Shown here: positions 1 through 7,305 of the stretch, one piece after another
How the letters are laid out: each line of letters opens with the position of its first letter
How positions within the stretch are numbered: position 1 is the stretch's first letter
NCBI RefSeq assembly: GCF_021228125.1
Contig: NZ_JAJQQS010000009.1
Coordinates: forward strand, 124,001 to 188,000
Direction: 5' to 3'
Source: Streptomyces albireticuli
GTDB lineage: Bacteria; Actinomycetota; Actinomycetes; Streptomycetales; Streptomycetaceae
DNA length: 64,000 nt
Position numbers and translations under genes: made by a program
Notes under the pieces: generated by a model
The model's input: only the letters and a program-made list of their open reading frames with translations
Told to the model about the DNA's origin: nothing
The model's database searches: none

Positions 1-765
1 GCGCAGGTCGGAGCTGTCGGGGAGGCAGGAGTAGAGGTTGCCGACGCCCTCGTGGTCGGAGAGGAAGGCGATCCGGTCGCCGACGAACATCGGCGACTCC
101 AGGTGGCCGCCGAGGTCCGGGACCAGCCGGGTGCCGTGCAGCCACAGCCGCCCGGTCGCCCCGCCGCGGTAGCGCTTCCACGCGGCGGGCTCGTGCGGCG
201 GTTTGCCCGCCAGCAGCAGCGTCTTGTGGTCCGCGCCGCGCGTCGCGATGTCCGAGACCGGGCCCCAGGGGAGCCGGCCGCCGGGGCTGCCGTCGGTGGG
301 CAGCCGGTAGGCCCAGGAGAAGTACGAGAAGGGCTGGCCGTGCGAGGAGACGGCGAGGACGTCGCAGGTGCCGTGGTCGTCGGGCGGCGCCCAGCCGCAG
401 ACCCGGGTGTCGCTGCTGCCCCAGTAGGTGAGGCGGCGGGCGGGGCCGCCGTCCACGGAGGCGAGGTGGATCTCGGGGTCGAGGCTGCGCCAGGTGGTGA
501 AGGCGATGTGCCGGCCGTCGGGCGAGAACCGGGGGTGTCCCACCCGGGTCCGGTCGACGGTCAGCCGCCAGGCCCGGCCGGCGGTGCCCGGCCCGCCGGG
601 TCCGTCGGCGGCGCCCGCGGGGGTCAGGGGCGCCACCCAGAGATCGTCCTCGGCGGTGAAGCAGAGGAGATCGCCGTGCAGATGCGGGAAGCGGAGATAC
701 GCGCCAGGGTCCTCTCTCACCCCACCCATGGTTTCGGGCCCCGGGGGCCGCGGCAACTCGGTCAT
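1..765 (-). CDS. Tricorn-type S41 protease, N-terminal part (runs off window)
   Basis: The 255 visible codons start at an ATG (763-765 on the minus strand) and run off the left edge, so only the N-terminus is seen. The protein opens with a short Gly/Pro-rich leader, then repeats of the type FSPDGRHIAFT, VGDRIAFLSDHEGVGNLYS and DLWVAP. These are beta-propeller blades as found at the N-terminus of tricorn-protease homologues of actinomycetes, cytosolic peptidases acting downstream of the proteasome. The S41 catalytic domain would lie outside the window, so the protease assignment is an inference from the propeller. It is divergent from the TetR gene at 882, and one inverted repeat (784-801) lies just upstream of its start. 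No clear Shine-Dalgarno is visible. A stand-alone propeller protein is the main alternative. Confidence 0.7.
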   Translation of the reverse strand, partial: MTELPRPPGPETMGGVREDPGAYLRFPHLHGDLLCFTAEDDLWVAPLTPAGAADGPGGPGTAGRAWRLTVDRTRVGHPRFSPDGRHIAFTTWRSLDPEIHLASVDGGPARRLTYWGSSDTRVCGWAPPDDHGTCDVLAVSSHGQPFSYFSWAYRLPTDGSPGGRLPWGPVSDIATRGADHKTLLLAGKPPHEPAAWKRYRGGATGRLWLHGTRLVPDLGGHLESPMFVGDRIAFLSDHEGVGNLYSCLPDSSDLR

Positions 766-783
766 CGTGACGGAGAACACCAT

Positions 784-801
784 CGAAACGCCGTCGTTTC
801 G
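784..801. promoter_or_regulatory. Inverted repeat, probable TetR operator 1
   Basis: CGAAACG (784-790) and CGTTTCG (795-801) are perfect 7-bp arms around a 4-nt spacer, 19 bp upstream of the tricorn-like start. The half-site CGAAAC recurs in the second repeat at 830-844, which suggests that the same regulator, probably the TetR protein at 882, binds both. Confidence 0.55.
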
Positions 802-829
802 CTTTCCCCGGCCGTTACTCTCGAGGTGT

Positions 830-844
830 ACGAAACCGTTTCGT
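830..844. promoter_or_regulatory. Inverted repeat, probable TetR operator 2
   Basis: ACGAAAC-C-GTTTCGT is a perfect 7-bp inverted repeat around one base, 37 bp upstream of the TetR start. Size, symmetry and position fit an autoregulatory TetR-family operator. Confidence 0.65.
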
Positions 845-881
845 TCAGTAGGTTCACCGGTCAGCCGGAAGGGGGCGCGGC

Positions 882-1481
882 ATGTCGACGGAATCACCCA
901 CTCCGGCGGTGCGACGCACCCGGCTGACCCCTGAGCGCGAGGCCGAGCTGTACGAAGCCGTGCTCGACATCCTGCGTGAGGTCGGCTACGACGCCCTCAC
1001 CATGGACGCCGTCGCGGCCCGTACGCACTCCAGCAAAGCCACCCTCTACCGCCAGTGGAAGGGCAAGCCGGAGCTGGTGGTGAGCGCCCTGCGCCACAAG
1101 AAGCCGATCAAGCTGGCGGACATCGACACCGGTTCGGTGCGCGGTGACCTCCTGGCCATGGTGTGCGAGGCCGACGATGCGCAGATGGAACAGGACGCCG
1201 CTCTTATGCGGGGCCTGGGGCACGCGATCCACACGAACGCCGATCTCCACCGCGCGTTGCGCGAGCTGCTGATCGAGCCGGAGATGGCCGGCATGGACGC
1301 CATGCTGCGCCGCGCGGTCGACCGGGGCGAGATCGCCGCGGACACCCCCGCGCTGGATTACGTCCCGCACATGATGCTCGGCGCCTTCCTCACCCGGCCG
1401 CTGGTCGAGGACCGGAACGCCGACCCCTCGTACCTGATCCGCTACATCGACGCCGTGGTCCTCCCCGCCCTCGGTCTGTAG
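882..1481 (+). CDS. TetR/AcrR-family transcriptional repressor
   Basis: This is a 199-residue protein, the usual TetR length. An N-terminal helix-turn-helix lies at about residues 20-65, with the recognition-helix pattern TMDAVAARTHSSKATLYRQWKGK. The C-terminal ligand-binding half ends with an MLGAFL..PLV motif common in Streptomyces regulators of this type. The ATG at 882 follows GGAAGGGGG at 867-875. Two CGAAAC inverted repeats lie just upstream. The MMPL exporter gene starts 119 bp downstream on the same strand, so the likely job is ligand-relieved repression of itself and that exporter, perhaps also of the divergent protease gene. The ligand is unknown. Confidence 0.9.
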   Translation: MSTESPTPAVRRTRLTPEREAELYEAVLDILREVGYDALTMDAVAARTHSSKATLYRQWKGKPELVVSALRHKKPIKLADIDTGSVRGDLLAMVCEADDAQMEQDAALMRGLGHAIHTNADLHRALRELLIEPEMAGMDAMLRRAVDRGEIAADTPALDYVPHMMLGAFLTRPLVEDRNADPSYLIRYIDAVVLPALGL

Positions 1482-1600
1482 CGCCGGTTTCTTACCTCCC
1501 CACCACCCCCACACCTCCCACCTGACGCGCCGCTCTCGTCGTCGGGCTGGCCCCCCATGCCCTGTTCGTCCACCTGATCCGACGGGAGCACGACCTTCTC

Positions 1601-3817
1601 GTGGCCACGTTCCTCTACAAAATAGGCCGGCTCGCCTATCGGCGCCGCTGGTACTTCGCCCTCACCTGGCTGTTGCTGCTGGTGCTGGCCGGGGCCGGCG
1701 CCGCCACGGCGTCCAAGTCCACCAACAACGACTTCTCCATACCCGGCACCGAGGCGCAGCAGGCGTTCGACCTGCTGGAGAAGCGCTTCCCGGGCAACAA
1801 CGAGCAGAACGCGAGCGCCCGCGTCGTCTTCAAGGCCCCGGAGGGCCAGAAGCTCGCCGACGCGAAGAACAAGGCGGCCGTCGAGAAGGTCATCGCCGAC
1901 CTCAAGCGCAGCCCGCAGGTCGCCGTGGCCGTCGACCCGTTCGCCGGCAACGCCGTCAACCCGGCGGGGACCACCGGCTACGCGTCCGTCGCGTACAAGG
2001 TCAAGTCCACGGACCTCGAGGAGTCCTCGCGCGACGAGCTGAAGGCCGCGGCCCAGGACGGGCGTGACGCGGGCCTGACCGTCGAGGTCGGCGGCAGCGT
2101 GCTCCAGTCGATGCCCGAGGGCGGCTCGGAGGCCATCGGCATCGCGGTGTCGGCGGTCGTCCTGCTGATCACCTTCGGCTCGCTGGTCGCCGCCGGTCTG
2201 CCGCTGCTGACCGCCATCATCGGCGTGGGCATCGGCGTCTCCTCGATCGCCGCGCTGACGCCGGTCCTGAACCTCTCCAGCAACACCTCCACGCTGGCGA
2301 TGATGATCGGCCTGGCGGTCGGCATCGACTACGCGCTGTTCATCGTCTCCCGCTACCGCGCGGAGCTCGCCGAGGGCCGTGAGCGGGAGGAGGCCGCCGG
2401 CCGGGCCGTCGGCACCGCCGGTTCCGCCGTGGTCTTCGCCGGTCTCACGGTCGTCATCGCGCTGGCCGGCCTCGCGGTCGTCAACATCCCCGTGCTGACG
2501 GAGATGGGCATGGCCGCCGCCGGTACGGTCGCCATCGCCGTCCTCATCGCGCTCACCTTCATCCCCGCGCTGCTCGGCTTCGCGGGCAAGCAGGTGCTGG
2601 CCCGCAAGGTCCGCAAGGCGAAGCCGGGCTCGGCCGCCGAGGACAAGCCGAACATGGGCACCCGCTGGGCCCGGCTCGTGCTGCGCAAGCCGGTGCTGGT
2701 CCTGGTGATCGGTGTGCTGGGCCTGGGCGCGATGGCCGTGCCGGCCGCCTCCCTGGAGCTGGGCCTGCCGGACGACGGCGCCGCCTCCAAGAGCAGCACC
2801 CAGCGCAAGGCGTACGACCTGCTGTCCGAGGGCTTCGGTCCGGGCTTCAACGGTCCTCTGATGGTCGTCGGCGACGTGGCCGGCGCCAAGGACCCCAAGG
2901 GCGCGATGGACAAGGTCCAGAACACCCTGAAGGGCCTGGACAACGTCGCGGCGGTCACGCCCGCGCAGTTCAACAAGGCCGGGGACGCGGCCACCCTGCT
3001 GGTCGTCCCGAAGTCCAAGCCGACCAGCGTCGAGACCGAGGACCTGGTCCACGCGATCCGCGACAAGGGCGCCGAGGCGGGCGCCGACGCGGGCGCGAAG
3101 GTGCTCGTCACCGGCGCGACGGCGATGAACATCGACGTCTCGCAGAAGCTGAACGACGCGCTGCTGCCCTACCTGGCGCTCGTCGTCGGCCTGGCCTTCC
3201 TCCTGCTGATGATCGTCTTCCGGTCCGTGCTCGTCCCGCTGAAGGCGGCGCTCGGCTTCCTGCTGTCCGTCGTCGCGGCCCTCGGCGCCGTCGTCGCGGT
3301 CTTCCAGTGGGGCTGGCTCGGCTCGCTCTTCGGGGTCGAGGAGACCGGCCCGATCATGAGCATGATGCCGATCTTCATGGTGGGTGTCGTCTTCGGTCTC
3401 GCGATGGACTACGAGGTCTTCCTCGTCACCCGGATGCGGGAGGCGTTCGTCCACGGCGAGCGTCCCGGCCAGGCCGTCGTGACCGGCTTCAAGCACGGCG
3501 CGCGGGTCGTCACGGCCGCCGCCATCATCATGATCAGCGTCTTCGCCGGCTTCATCGGCTCCTCGGAGCAGATGATCAAGATGATCGGCTTCGGCCTGGC
3601 CATCGCCGTCTTCTTCGACGCGTTCATCGTCCGGATGGCGATCGTCCCGGCCGTCCTCGCCCTGCTGGGCAAGGCCGCCTGGTGGATGCCGGGCTGGCTC
3701 GGCAAGGTGCTGCCGAACGTGGACGTCGAGGGCGAGAAGCTCCAGCAGCAGCTCACGGACACCGCCCCGGAGCGGGCGGCGGACCGCGAGCCGGTGCGGG
3801 AGCCGAGCGGCGTCTGA
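1601..3817 (+). CDS. MMPL-family (RND superfamily) membrane transporter
   Basis: This 738-residue inner-membrane protein has the MMPL layout. TM1 lies at about 19-40, followed by a large extracytoplasmic loop to about 165, then a five-helix bundle to about 340 containing the GLAVGIDYALFIVSR signature. A second cycle follows: a TM at about 365-385, a loop to about 520, and helices to about 705 with the matching VVFGLAMDYEVFLVTR signature. The paired Asp-Tyr in these helices is the proton-relay site of MMPL transporters. Family members export lipids, siderophores or drugs by proton antiport. The GTG start at 1601 has GGGAG at 1584-1588. It follows the TetR gene on the same strand and ends before a strong terminator. 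The substrate cannot be read from sequence. Confidence 0.93.
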   Translation: MATFLYKIGRLAYRRRWYFALTWLLLLVLAGAGAATASKSTNNDFSIPGTEAQQAFDLLEKRFPGNNEQNASARVVFKAPEGQKLADAKNKAAVEKVIADLKRSPQVAVAVDPFAGNAVNPAGTTGYASVAYKVKSTDLEESSRDELKAAAQDGRDAGLTVEVGGSVLQSMPEGGSEAIGIAVSAVVLLITFGSLVAAGLPLLTAIIGVGIGVSSIAALTPVLNLSSNTSTLAMMIGLAVGIDYALFIVSRYRAELAEGREREEAAGRAVGTAGSAVVFAGLTVVIALAGLAVVNIPVLTEMGMAAAGTVAIAVLIALTFIPALLGFAGKQVLARKVRKAKPGSAAEDKPNMGTRWARLVLRKPVLVLVIGVLGLGAMAVPAASLELGLPDDGAASKSSTQRKAYDLLSEGFGPGFNGPLMVVGDVAGAKDPKGAMDKVQNTLKGLDNVAAVTPAQFNKAGDAATLLVVPKSKPTSVETEDLVHAIRDKGAEAGADAGAKVLVTGATAMNIDVSQKLNDALLPYLALVVGLAFLLLMIVFRSVLVPLKAALGFLLSVVAALGAVVAVFQWGWLGSLFGVEETGPIMSMMPIFMVGVVFGLAMDYEVFLVTRMREAFVHGERPGQAVVTGFKHGARVVTAAAIIMISVFAGFIGSSEQMIKMIGFGLAIAVFFDAFIVRMAIVPAVLALLGKAAWWMPGWLGKVLPNVDVEGEKLQQQLTDTAPERAADREPVREPSGV

Positions 3818-3840
3818 GCTCCGGCTGAGAACGGATGACA

Positions 3841-3882
3841 GGGCCCGGTGGGCCTCCCGGGAACGGGAGGCCCACCGGGCCC
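3841..3882 (+). terminator. Strong hairpin terminator after the MMPL gene
   Basis: Perfect 18-bp arms (3841-3858 and 3865-3882) flank a 6-nt loop, starting 23 bp after the MMPL stop. There is no U-run, as is usual for Streptomyces terminators. Confidence 0.85.
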
Positions 3883-3907
3883 GTCCGCGTTCCGGAGGCC
3901 GTCCTTC

Positions 3908-3946
3908 GTGGCCGGGTTTTGTGGCCGGGTTTTGTGGCCGGGTTTT
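3908..3946. repeat. Three tandem copies of a 13-bp repeat
   Basis: GTGGCCGGGTTTT occurs three times head to tail at 3908-3920, 3921-3933 and 3934-3946, followed by a partial GTGG. It lies between the MMPL terminator and the marP-like gene, about 110 bp upstream of the latter's start. Confidence 0.9.
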
Positions 3947-4054
3947 GTGGTCTACGCCATGCGAGGGAACCGTTGGTCCCCAAACGGGCGTTTTCTTAAG
4001 TCCACACACGTTGTGGGCGCGATCGGGGGCGCGTGTGACGGAAAGGGCTCCACG

Positions 4055-5251
4055 TTGAACCTGCTCGATGTGCTTCTCATGCTGGTCGTCGTCGCCTACG
4101 CGGTCTCGGGCTTCCGGCGCGGGCTGGTCGCCGGAGTGGTCCTGCTCGCCGGGTTCCTCGGCGGCGCGGTGCTGGGCGTGCTGGCGCTGCCGTACGCCCT
4201 GGAGCCCTTCACGGCGGGCACCTCGACGGCCGCGGTCGTCGCCGTCCTCGTCGTCCTGCTGCCCGCCGCGGCCGGTCACGCCCTGGCCGGACGGCTGGCC
4301 TGGCAGCTGCGCCGCAGGCTGACGTGGGCGCCCGTGCGCGGCGTGGACGGGATCGGCGGCGCGGCCGTCAACTCGCTGGCCGTGCTCCTCGTGGGCTGGG
4401 TCGCGGCGAGCGTCCTGGTCTCGGCGAACTCCACCCTCCTGACGAGGGAGATCAAGGACTCCACGCTGCTCGGGGCCGTCCAGAAGGCGATGCCCGAACA
4501 GGCGCCCACCTGGTTCAGCCGCACGACGGACGCGCTGTCCGGGGCCGGCTTCCCGCAGGTCTTCAACCCCTTCGAGAACGAACCGGCCACCGGTGTCGCC
4601 AAGCCGTCCGGTGACGCGGTCACCGTCGCCGCGACGCGCGCCGCGCGCGAGAGCGTCGTCAAGGTCGAGGGCGTCGCCGACGTCCGCGACGGCCGCCGGG
4701 GCCAGGAGGGCAGCGGCTTCGTCTACGCGTCCCGCCATGTGATGACCAACGCCCACGTCGTCGCCGGGGTCAGCCGGCCGACCGTGAAGGTGGGCGGCGT
4801 CGGCAAGGCGTACCCGGCGAAGGTGGTGCTCTTCGACCCGAAGACCGACGTGGCCGTCCTGAACGTGCCCGGCCTGGACGCCCCCGTCCTCCCCTTCGAC
4901 AAGACCGCCAAGCGCGGCGACGCGGCCGTCGTCGCGGGCTTCCCCGAGAACGGCGGCCTCGACCTGCGCGCCGCGACGGTCGCCAACGAGGTCCGCGCCA
5001 AGGGCCAGGACATCTACGGCGACGGCATCACCACCCGCACCGTCTACTCCGTCCGCTCCACCGTCCGCCCCGGCAACTCCGGCGGCCCCCTCCTCACCCC
5101 CACCGGCAAGGTCTACGGCGTCGTCTTCGCCCGCTCCACCGCCGACACGGAGACCGGCTACGTCCTGACCGCCGACCAGGTCGCGGAGGCCGCGGCCCGG
5201 GCGGCCACGGCCACGACGGCGGTGGACACGGGGAGCCGGGCGGCACTGTGA
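4055..5251 (+). CDS. marP: MarP-like membrane-anchored periplasmic serine protease (CvpA + trypsin fold)
   Basis: This 398-residue protein has a CvpA-type N-terminus with four membrane segments (about residues 5-20, 24-45, 55-75 and 103-123) and a chymotrypsin-fold protease from about 190. The triad is visible as H234 (TNAHVV), D265 (KTDVAVL) and S342 (RPGNSGGP). Length and triad positions nearly match Mycobacterium MarP (Rv3671c), which protects against acid and oxidative stress by processing periplasmic targets. I chose the TTG start at 4055 because GGAAAGG (4040-4046) sits 8 nt upstream and translation begins directly with the first membrane helix; the frame is open further upstream but runs through the terminator and tandem repeats. 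Two cysteine-free termini suggest no disulfide control at the ends. Its gene is convergent with the Nudix gene. Confidence 0.9.
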   Translation: MNLLDVLLMLVVVAYAVSGFRRGLVAGVVLLAGFLGGAVLGVLALPYALEPFTAGTSTAAVVAVLVVLLPAAAGHALAGRLAWQLRRRLTWAPVRGVDGIGGAAVNSLAVLLVGWVAASVLVSANSTLLTREIKDSTLLGAVQKAMPEQAPTWFSRTTDALSGAGFPQVFNPFENEPATGVAKPSGDAVTVAATRAARESVVKVEGVADVRDGRRGQEGSGFVYASRHVMTNAHVVAGVSRPTVKVGGVGKAYPAKVVLFDPKTDVAVLNVPGLDAPVLPFDKTAKRGDAAVVAGFPENGGLDLRAATVANEVRAKGQDIYGDGITTRTVYSVRSTVRPGNSGGPLLTPTGKVYGVVFARSTADTETGYVLTADQVAEAAARAATATTAVDTGSRAAL

Positions 5252-5276
5252 CGGGGGCACGGCGCCGGCGGTGACG

Positions 5277-5753
5277 TCAGCCCAGGTAGGGCTGCTCCCG
5301 GTGGGCCAGGTAGTGGCCGATCCGGAGGCGTTGCGTGTGATGCATGGGGAGCGCGTCCAGTTCGTCCGGGGTCACGAAGCGGAGCTCCGTGGACTCCTCC
5401 GAGACGGCGAGCGCGCCTCCGGTGATCCGGGCGGTGAAGCAGACGTTGAACTGCCGGCGCACCTCGCCGTCCGTATAGGCGATGACGTGACGCGGATCGG
5501 TGTACGTTCCCACGAGCCCGGTGATCTCCACGTCGAGCCCGGTCTCCTCCTTGACCTCGCGCACGGCCGCGCCGGGCAGTGAGTCCCCGATCTCCATCCC
5601 GCCGCCGGGCAGTGCCCAGAGGCCGCTGTCCCGGCGGCGCTGGAGCAGGACACGGCCTGCGTCGTCGGTGACGACGGCCGAGGCGGCGACGACGAGGGAG
5701 TTGGGCTCGGGGGCGGCGGGGTCGTCGTAGTACTCGGTACGGGCCATGGTCAT
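5277..5753 (-). CDS. Nudix hydrolase
   Basis: This 158-residue protein has a complete Nudix box beginning GGGMEIGDSLPGAAVREVKE (the G-x5-E-x7-REUxEE pattern), about residues 50-72. The family hydrolyses nucleoside diphosphates linked to another moiety and uses the box glutamates to bind Mg2+. The specific substrate cannot be inferred. Its ATG (5751-5753) overlaps the TGA of the upstream XRE-type gene by 4 bp (ATGA), so the two are translationally coupled. An internal start at residue 3 (MART) is possible. Confidence 0.9.
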   Translation of the reverse strand: MTMARTEYYDDPAAPEPNSLVVAASAVVTDDAGRVLLQRRRDSGLWALPGGGMEIGDSLPGAAVREVKEETGLDVEITGLVGTYTDPRHVIAYTDGEVRRQFNVCFTARITGGALAVSEESTELRFVTPDELDALPMHHTQRLRIGHYLAHREQPYLG

Positions 5754-6493
5754 CCCTCCCGGACAGGAACTGCCGTAGCCCAGGCAGCCTCGAAGCTCTC
5801 GGCGTACGTATCGAACATTCCGCCTTTGCTATGGCGCCGCAGATGCCACACTGGCGCACTGTACGCGTTGACGCCCCATACATGGGAGTTCACCAGCATC
5901 TGATCATCAGCGCGGTAAAGGCTGTTGTAGAGAGTGGTCCCGTGCTGCCGGATCGCGATTCCCGGTGTTCGTGCGATGGGGCTGTAATGCATGGCGGCGA
6001 GACGGCACCGGGATTCGATCCCGTCCCCGAATCGTTCCTCACGGCCCCTCTGCTGGATGTTGGCGCTGTTCGGATCTCCTACCGCCACCCGAATCGCACA
6101 GCCCTTGGTCGCCCGTTCTCGCAGAAGGTCGTTGAGTCCGGGATACGCCTCGTGCAGGAAGACGGCGGCGTACACCAACATATCGACATGCTCGCGTGCT
6201 TGAGCGATCAAGTCGACGAACGCGGTGACGGAAAGTTCGGCTCGCTGTCCGTAGAGCGCGACCAGCTCGGCATTTGCGGCGCGTGCCCGCCTGGCATGAG
6301 CCAGCGCCGGCCACAGCGCCTGGACATCTTCTCCCAGTTTCTCGGCTGTCTTTACGGCGGTGACGCGGTGCGGTGTACGTCCGATGCTGACCCACCGCTC
6401 GACGGTTTTCGGGTCGACACCTACCTCGGCTGCCAGGGTGGCGCAGGTCCAGCCTGCGGTGACCATGGCGGCGCGAAGTCGTTCGTTCGGCAC
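5750..6493 (-). CDS. XRE-type regulator with C-terminal phospholipase D-like/DUF5919-type domain
   Basis: This is a 247-residue protein. An N-terminal helix-turn-helix occupies about residues 1-55, with the pattern TCATLAAEVGVDPKTVERWV. The C-terminal region (about 100-245) has HVDMLVYAAVFLHEAYPGLN and LYNSLYRADDQMLVNSHVWG segments that resemble the PLD-like sensor domain of Streptomyces XRE proteins; I assign this from memory of the family. The start is the GTG at 6493, preceded by AGGAG with 7-nt spacing; the open frame upstream to 6547 is unlikely to be translated. Its gene is coupled to the Nudix gene by a 4-bp overlap and divergent from three small genes at 6612-7173. The ligand and targets are unknown. 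Confidence 0.8.
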   Translation of the reverse strand: MPNERLRAAMVTAGWTCATLAAEVGVDPKTVERWVSIGRTPHRVTAVKTAEKLGEDVQALWPALAHARRARAANAELVALYGQRAELSVTAFVDLIAQAREHVDMLVYAAVFLHEAYPGLNDLLRERATKGCAIRVAVGDPNSANIQQRGREERFGDGIESRCRLAAMHYSPIARTPGIAIRQHGTTLYNSLYRADDQMLVNSHVWGVNAYSAPVWHLRRHSKGGMFDTYAESFEAAWATAVPVREG

Positions 6494-6611
6494 GTCGTTT
6501 CTCCTGCCATCCGTGGGGATGCCCCTGGGACGTTTTAGCAGCACCAAGACGTCCCGGACTGTCCTTTGAGCGAGGTTCCTGCGTCCGGGGAGTAGCAGCG
6601 ACGATCACGGC

Positions 6612-6857
6612 ATGAACTCAACGAAGGCATCGGTCGCTGTAGGCGACATGGCCCTGGACATGGCCAAAGGTCGGATCGGGGTGGTCATGGACCTCACGCC
6701 GACCCGTGTCCATCTCCGCCCCGGCGGAGGTGGCCTGGAGTGGGAGGCCGAACGAGGCGACGTGCGCCCGGCTGACGGGACGGAAGTGCTGCGGGCGAGG
6801 GTCGCCTTGATCGACGCGGCGCGGGGCATCACCCTGGAAGGAGCGCGGCGTGGGTAA
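6612..6857 (+). CDS. Small conserved hypothetical protein
   Basis: This 81-residue protein is beta-rich and contains no cysteine. Phrases such as GRIGVVMDLTPTRVHLRPGGGGLEWE look like a small beta-barrel of the SH3 or PRC type; that is only an impression. It is the first of three very small genes in a row, divergent from the XRE gene with 118 bp between. The next gene overlaps its end by 8 bp. No function can be assigned. The Shine-Dalgarno is weak. Confidence 0.65.
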   Translation: MNSTKASVAVGDMALDMAKGRIGVVMDLTPTRVHLRPGGGGLEWEAERGDVRPADGTEVLRARVALIDAARGITLEGARRG

Positions 6858-6981
6858 GAAGGGCGACGAGTGGGACCCGGACGAGAACAGGGACGCGGTC
6901 ACCGACCCCGATACACAGGTTTCCCGGAACGGTAGCGTCTACAGCAGTATGGCCGACGACGAGGAGCGCGAAGGGAAGTAG
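6850..6981 (+). CDS. 43-residue acidic small protein
   Basis: GTG at 6850 follows AAGGAG (6837-6842) with 7-nt spacing and overlaps the end of the preceding gene. The 43-residue product is very acidic (GDEWDPDENRDAVTDPD, then MADDEEREGK at the end) and probably unstructured. The good ribosome site and the tight packing support translation. No family is recognised. Confidence 0.55.
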   Translation: MGKKGDEWDPDENRDAVTDPDTQVSRNGSVYSSMADDEEREGK

Positions 6982-6984
6982 CGC

Positions 6985-7173
6985 GTGATCCACGGAGAGG
7001 ACCTGGCCAAGGACCTGCGGCGTGACCACGGCTTCGTCCACATCGGACGGACCAAGGACGGTAACGCCGTGATCATGCGCAAGGGTGACCGGTGGACCGT
7101 CGTGCCGCTTCGGTGGCTCACCGGCGAAGCCGTGGACACCATCAAGGCCCAGGCCGGCGTCGGCTCCGTCTGA
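6985..7173 (+). CDS. 62-residue small hypothetical protein
   Basis: GTG at 6985 lies 3 bp after the previous stop, with GAAGGGAAG upstream (6968-6976). The product is basic, with a HIGRTKDGNAVIMRKGDRWTV core suggesting a small beta-sheet. It ends a three-gene cluster whose products together are under 190 residues. This arrangement next to an XRE regulator recurs in Streptomyces genomes to my recollection, but no function is known to me. Confidence 0.6.
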   Translation: MIHGEDLAKDLRRDHGFVHIGRTKDGNAVIMRKGDRWTVVPLRWLTGEAVDTIKAQAGVGSV

Positions 7174-7305
7174 GCCACCCGCGAGCCCGCCCACGCGCCT
7201 CCTCCCGAGGCGCGGGACGGGCCACGGGCTTCGTGCCGCGTACGCCCCCGAACACCGCCGTAACCGACGCCCTCGCCTCGGACCGCAGCCCCGGTGCGAC
7301 AGCCC

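Noticed and set aside
1442-5260. 1272-codon open frame on the minus strand opposite MMPL and marP
   Set aside because: It runs antisense through two well-supported genes; it consists of Asp/Arg/Gly/His-rich nonsense typical of the shadow frame in high-GC DNA and has no ribosome site.
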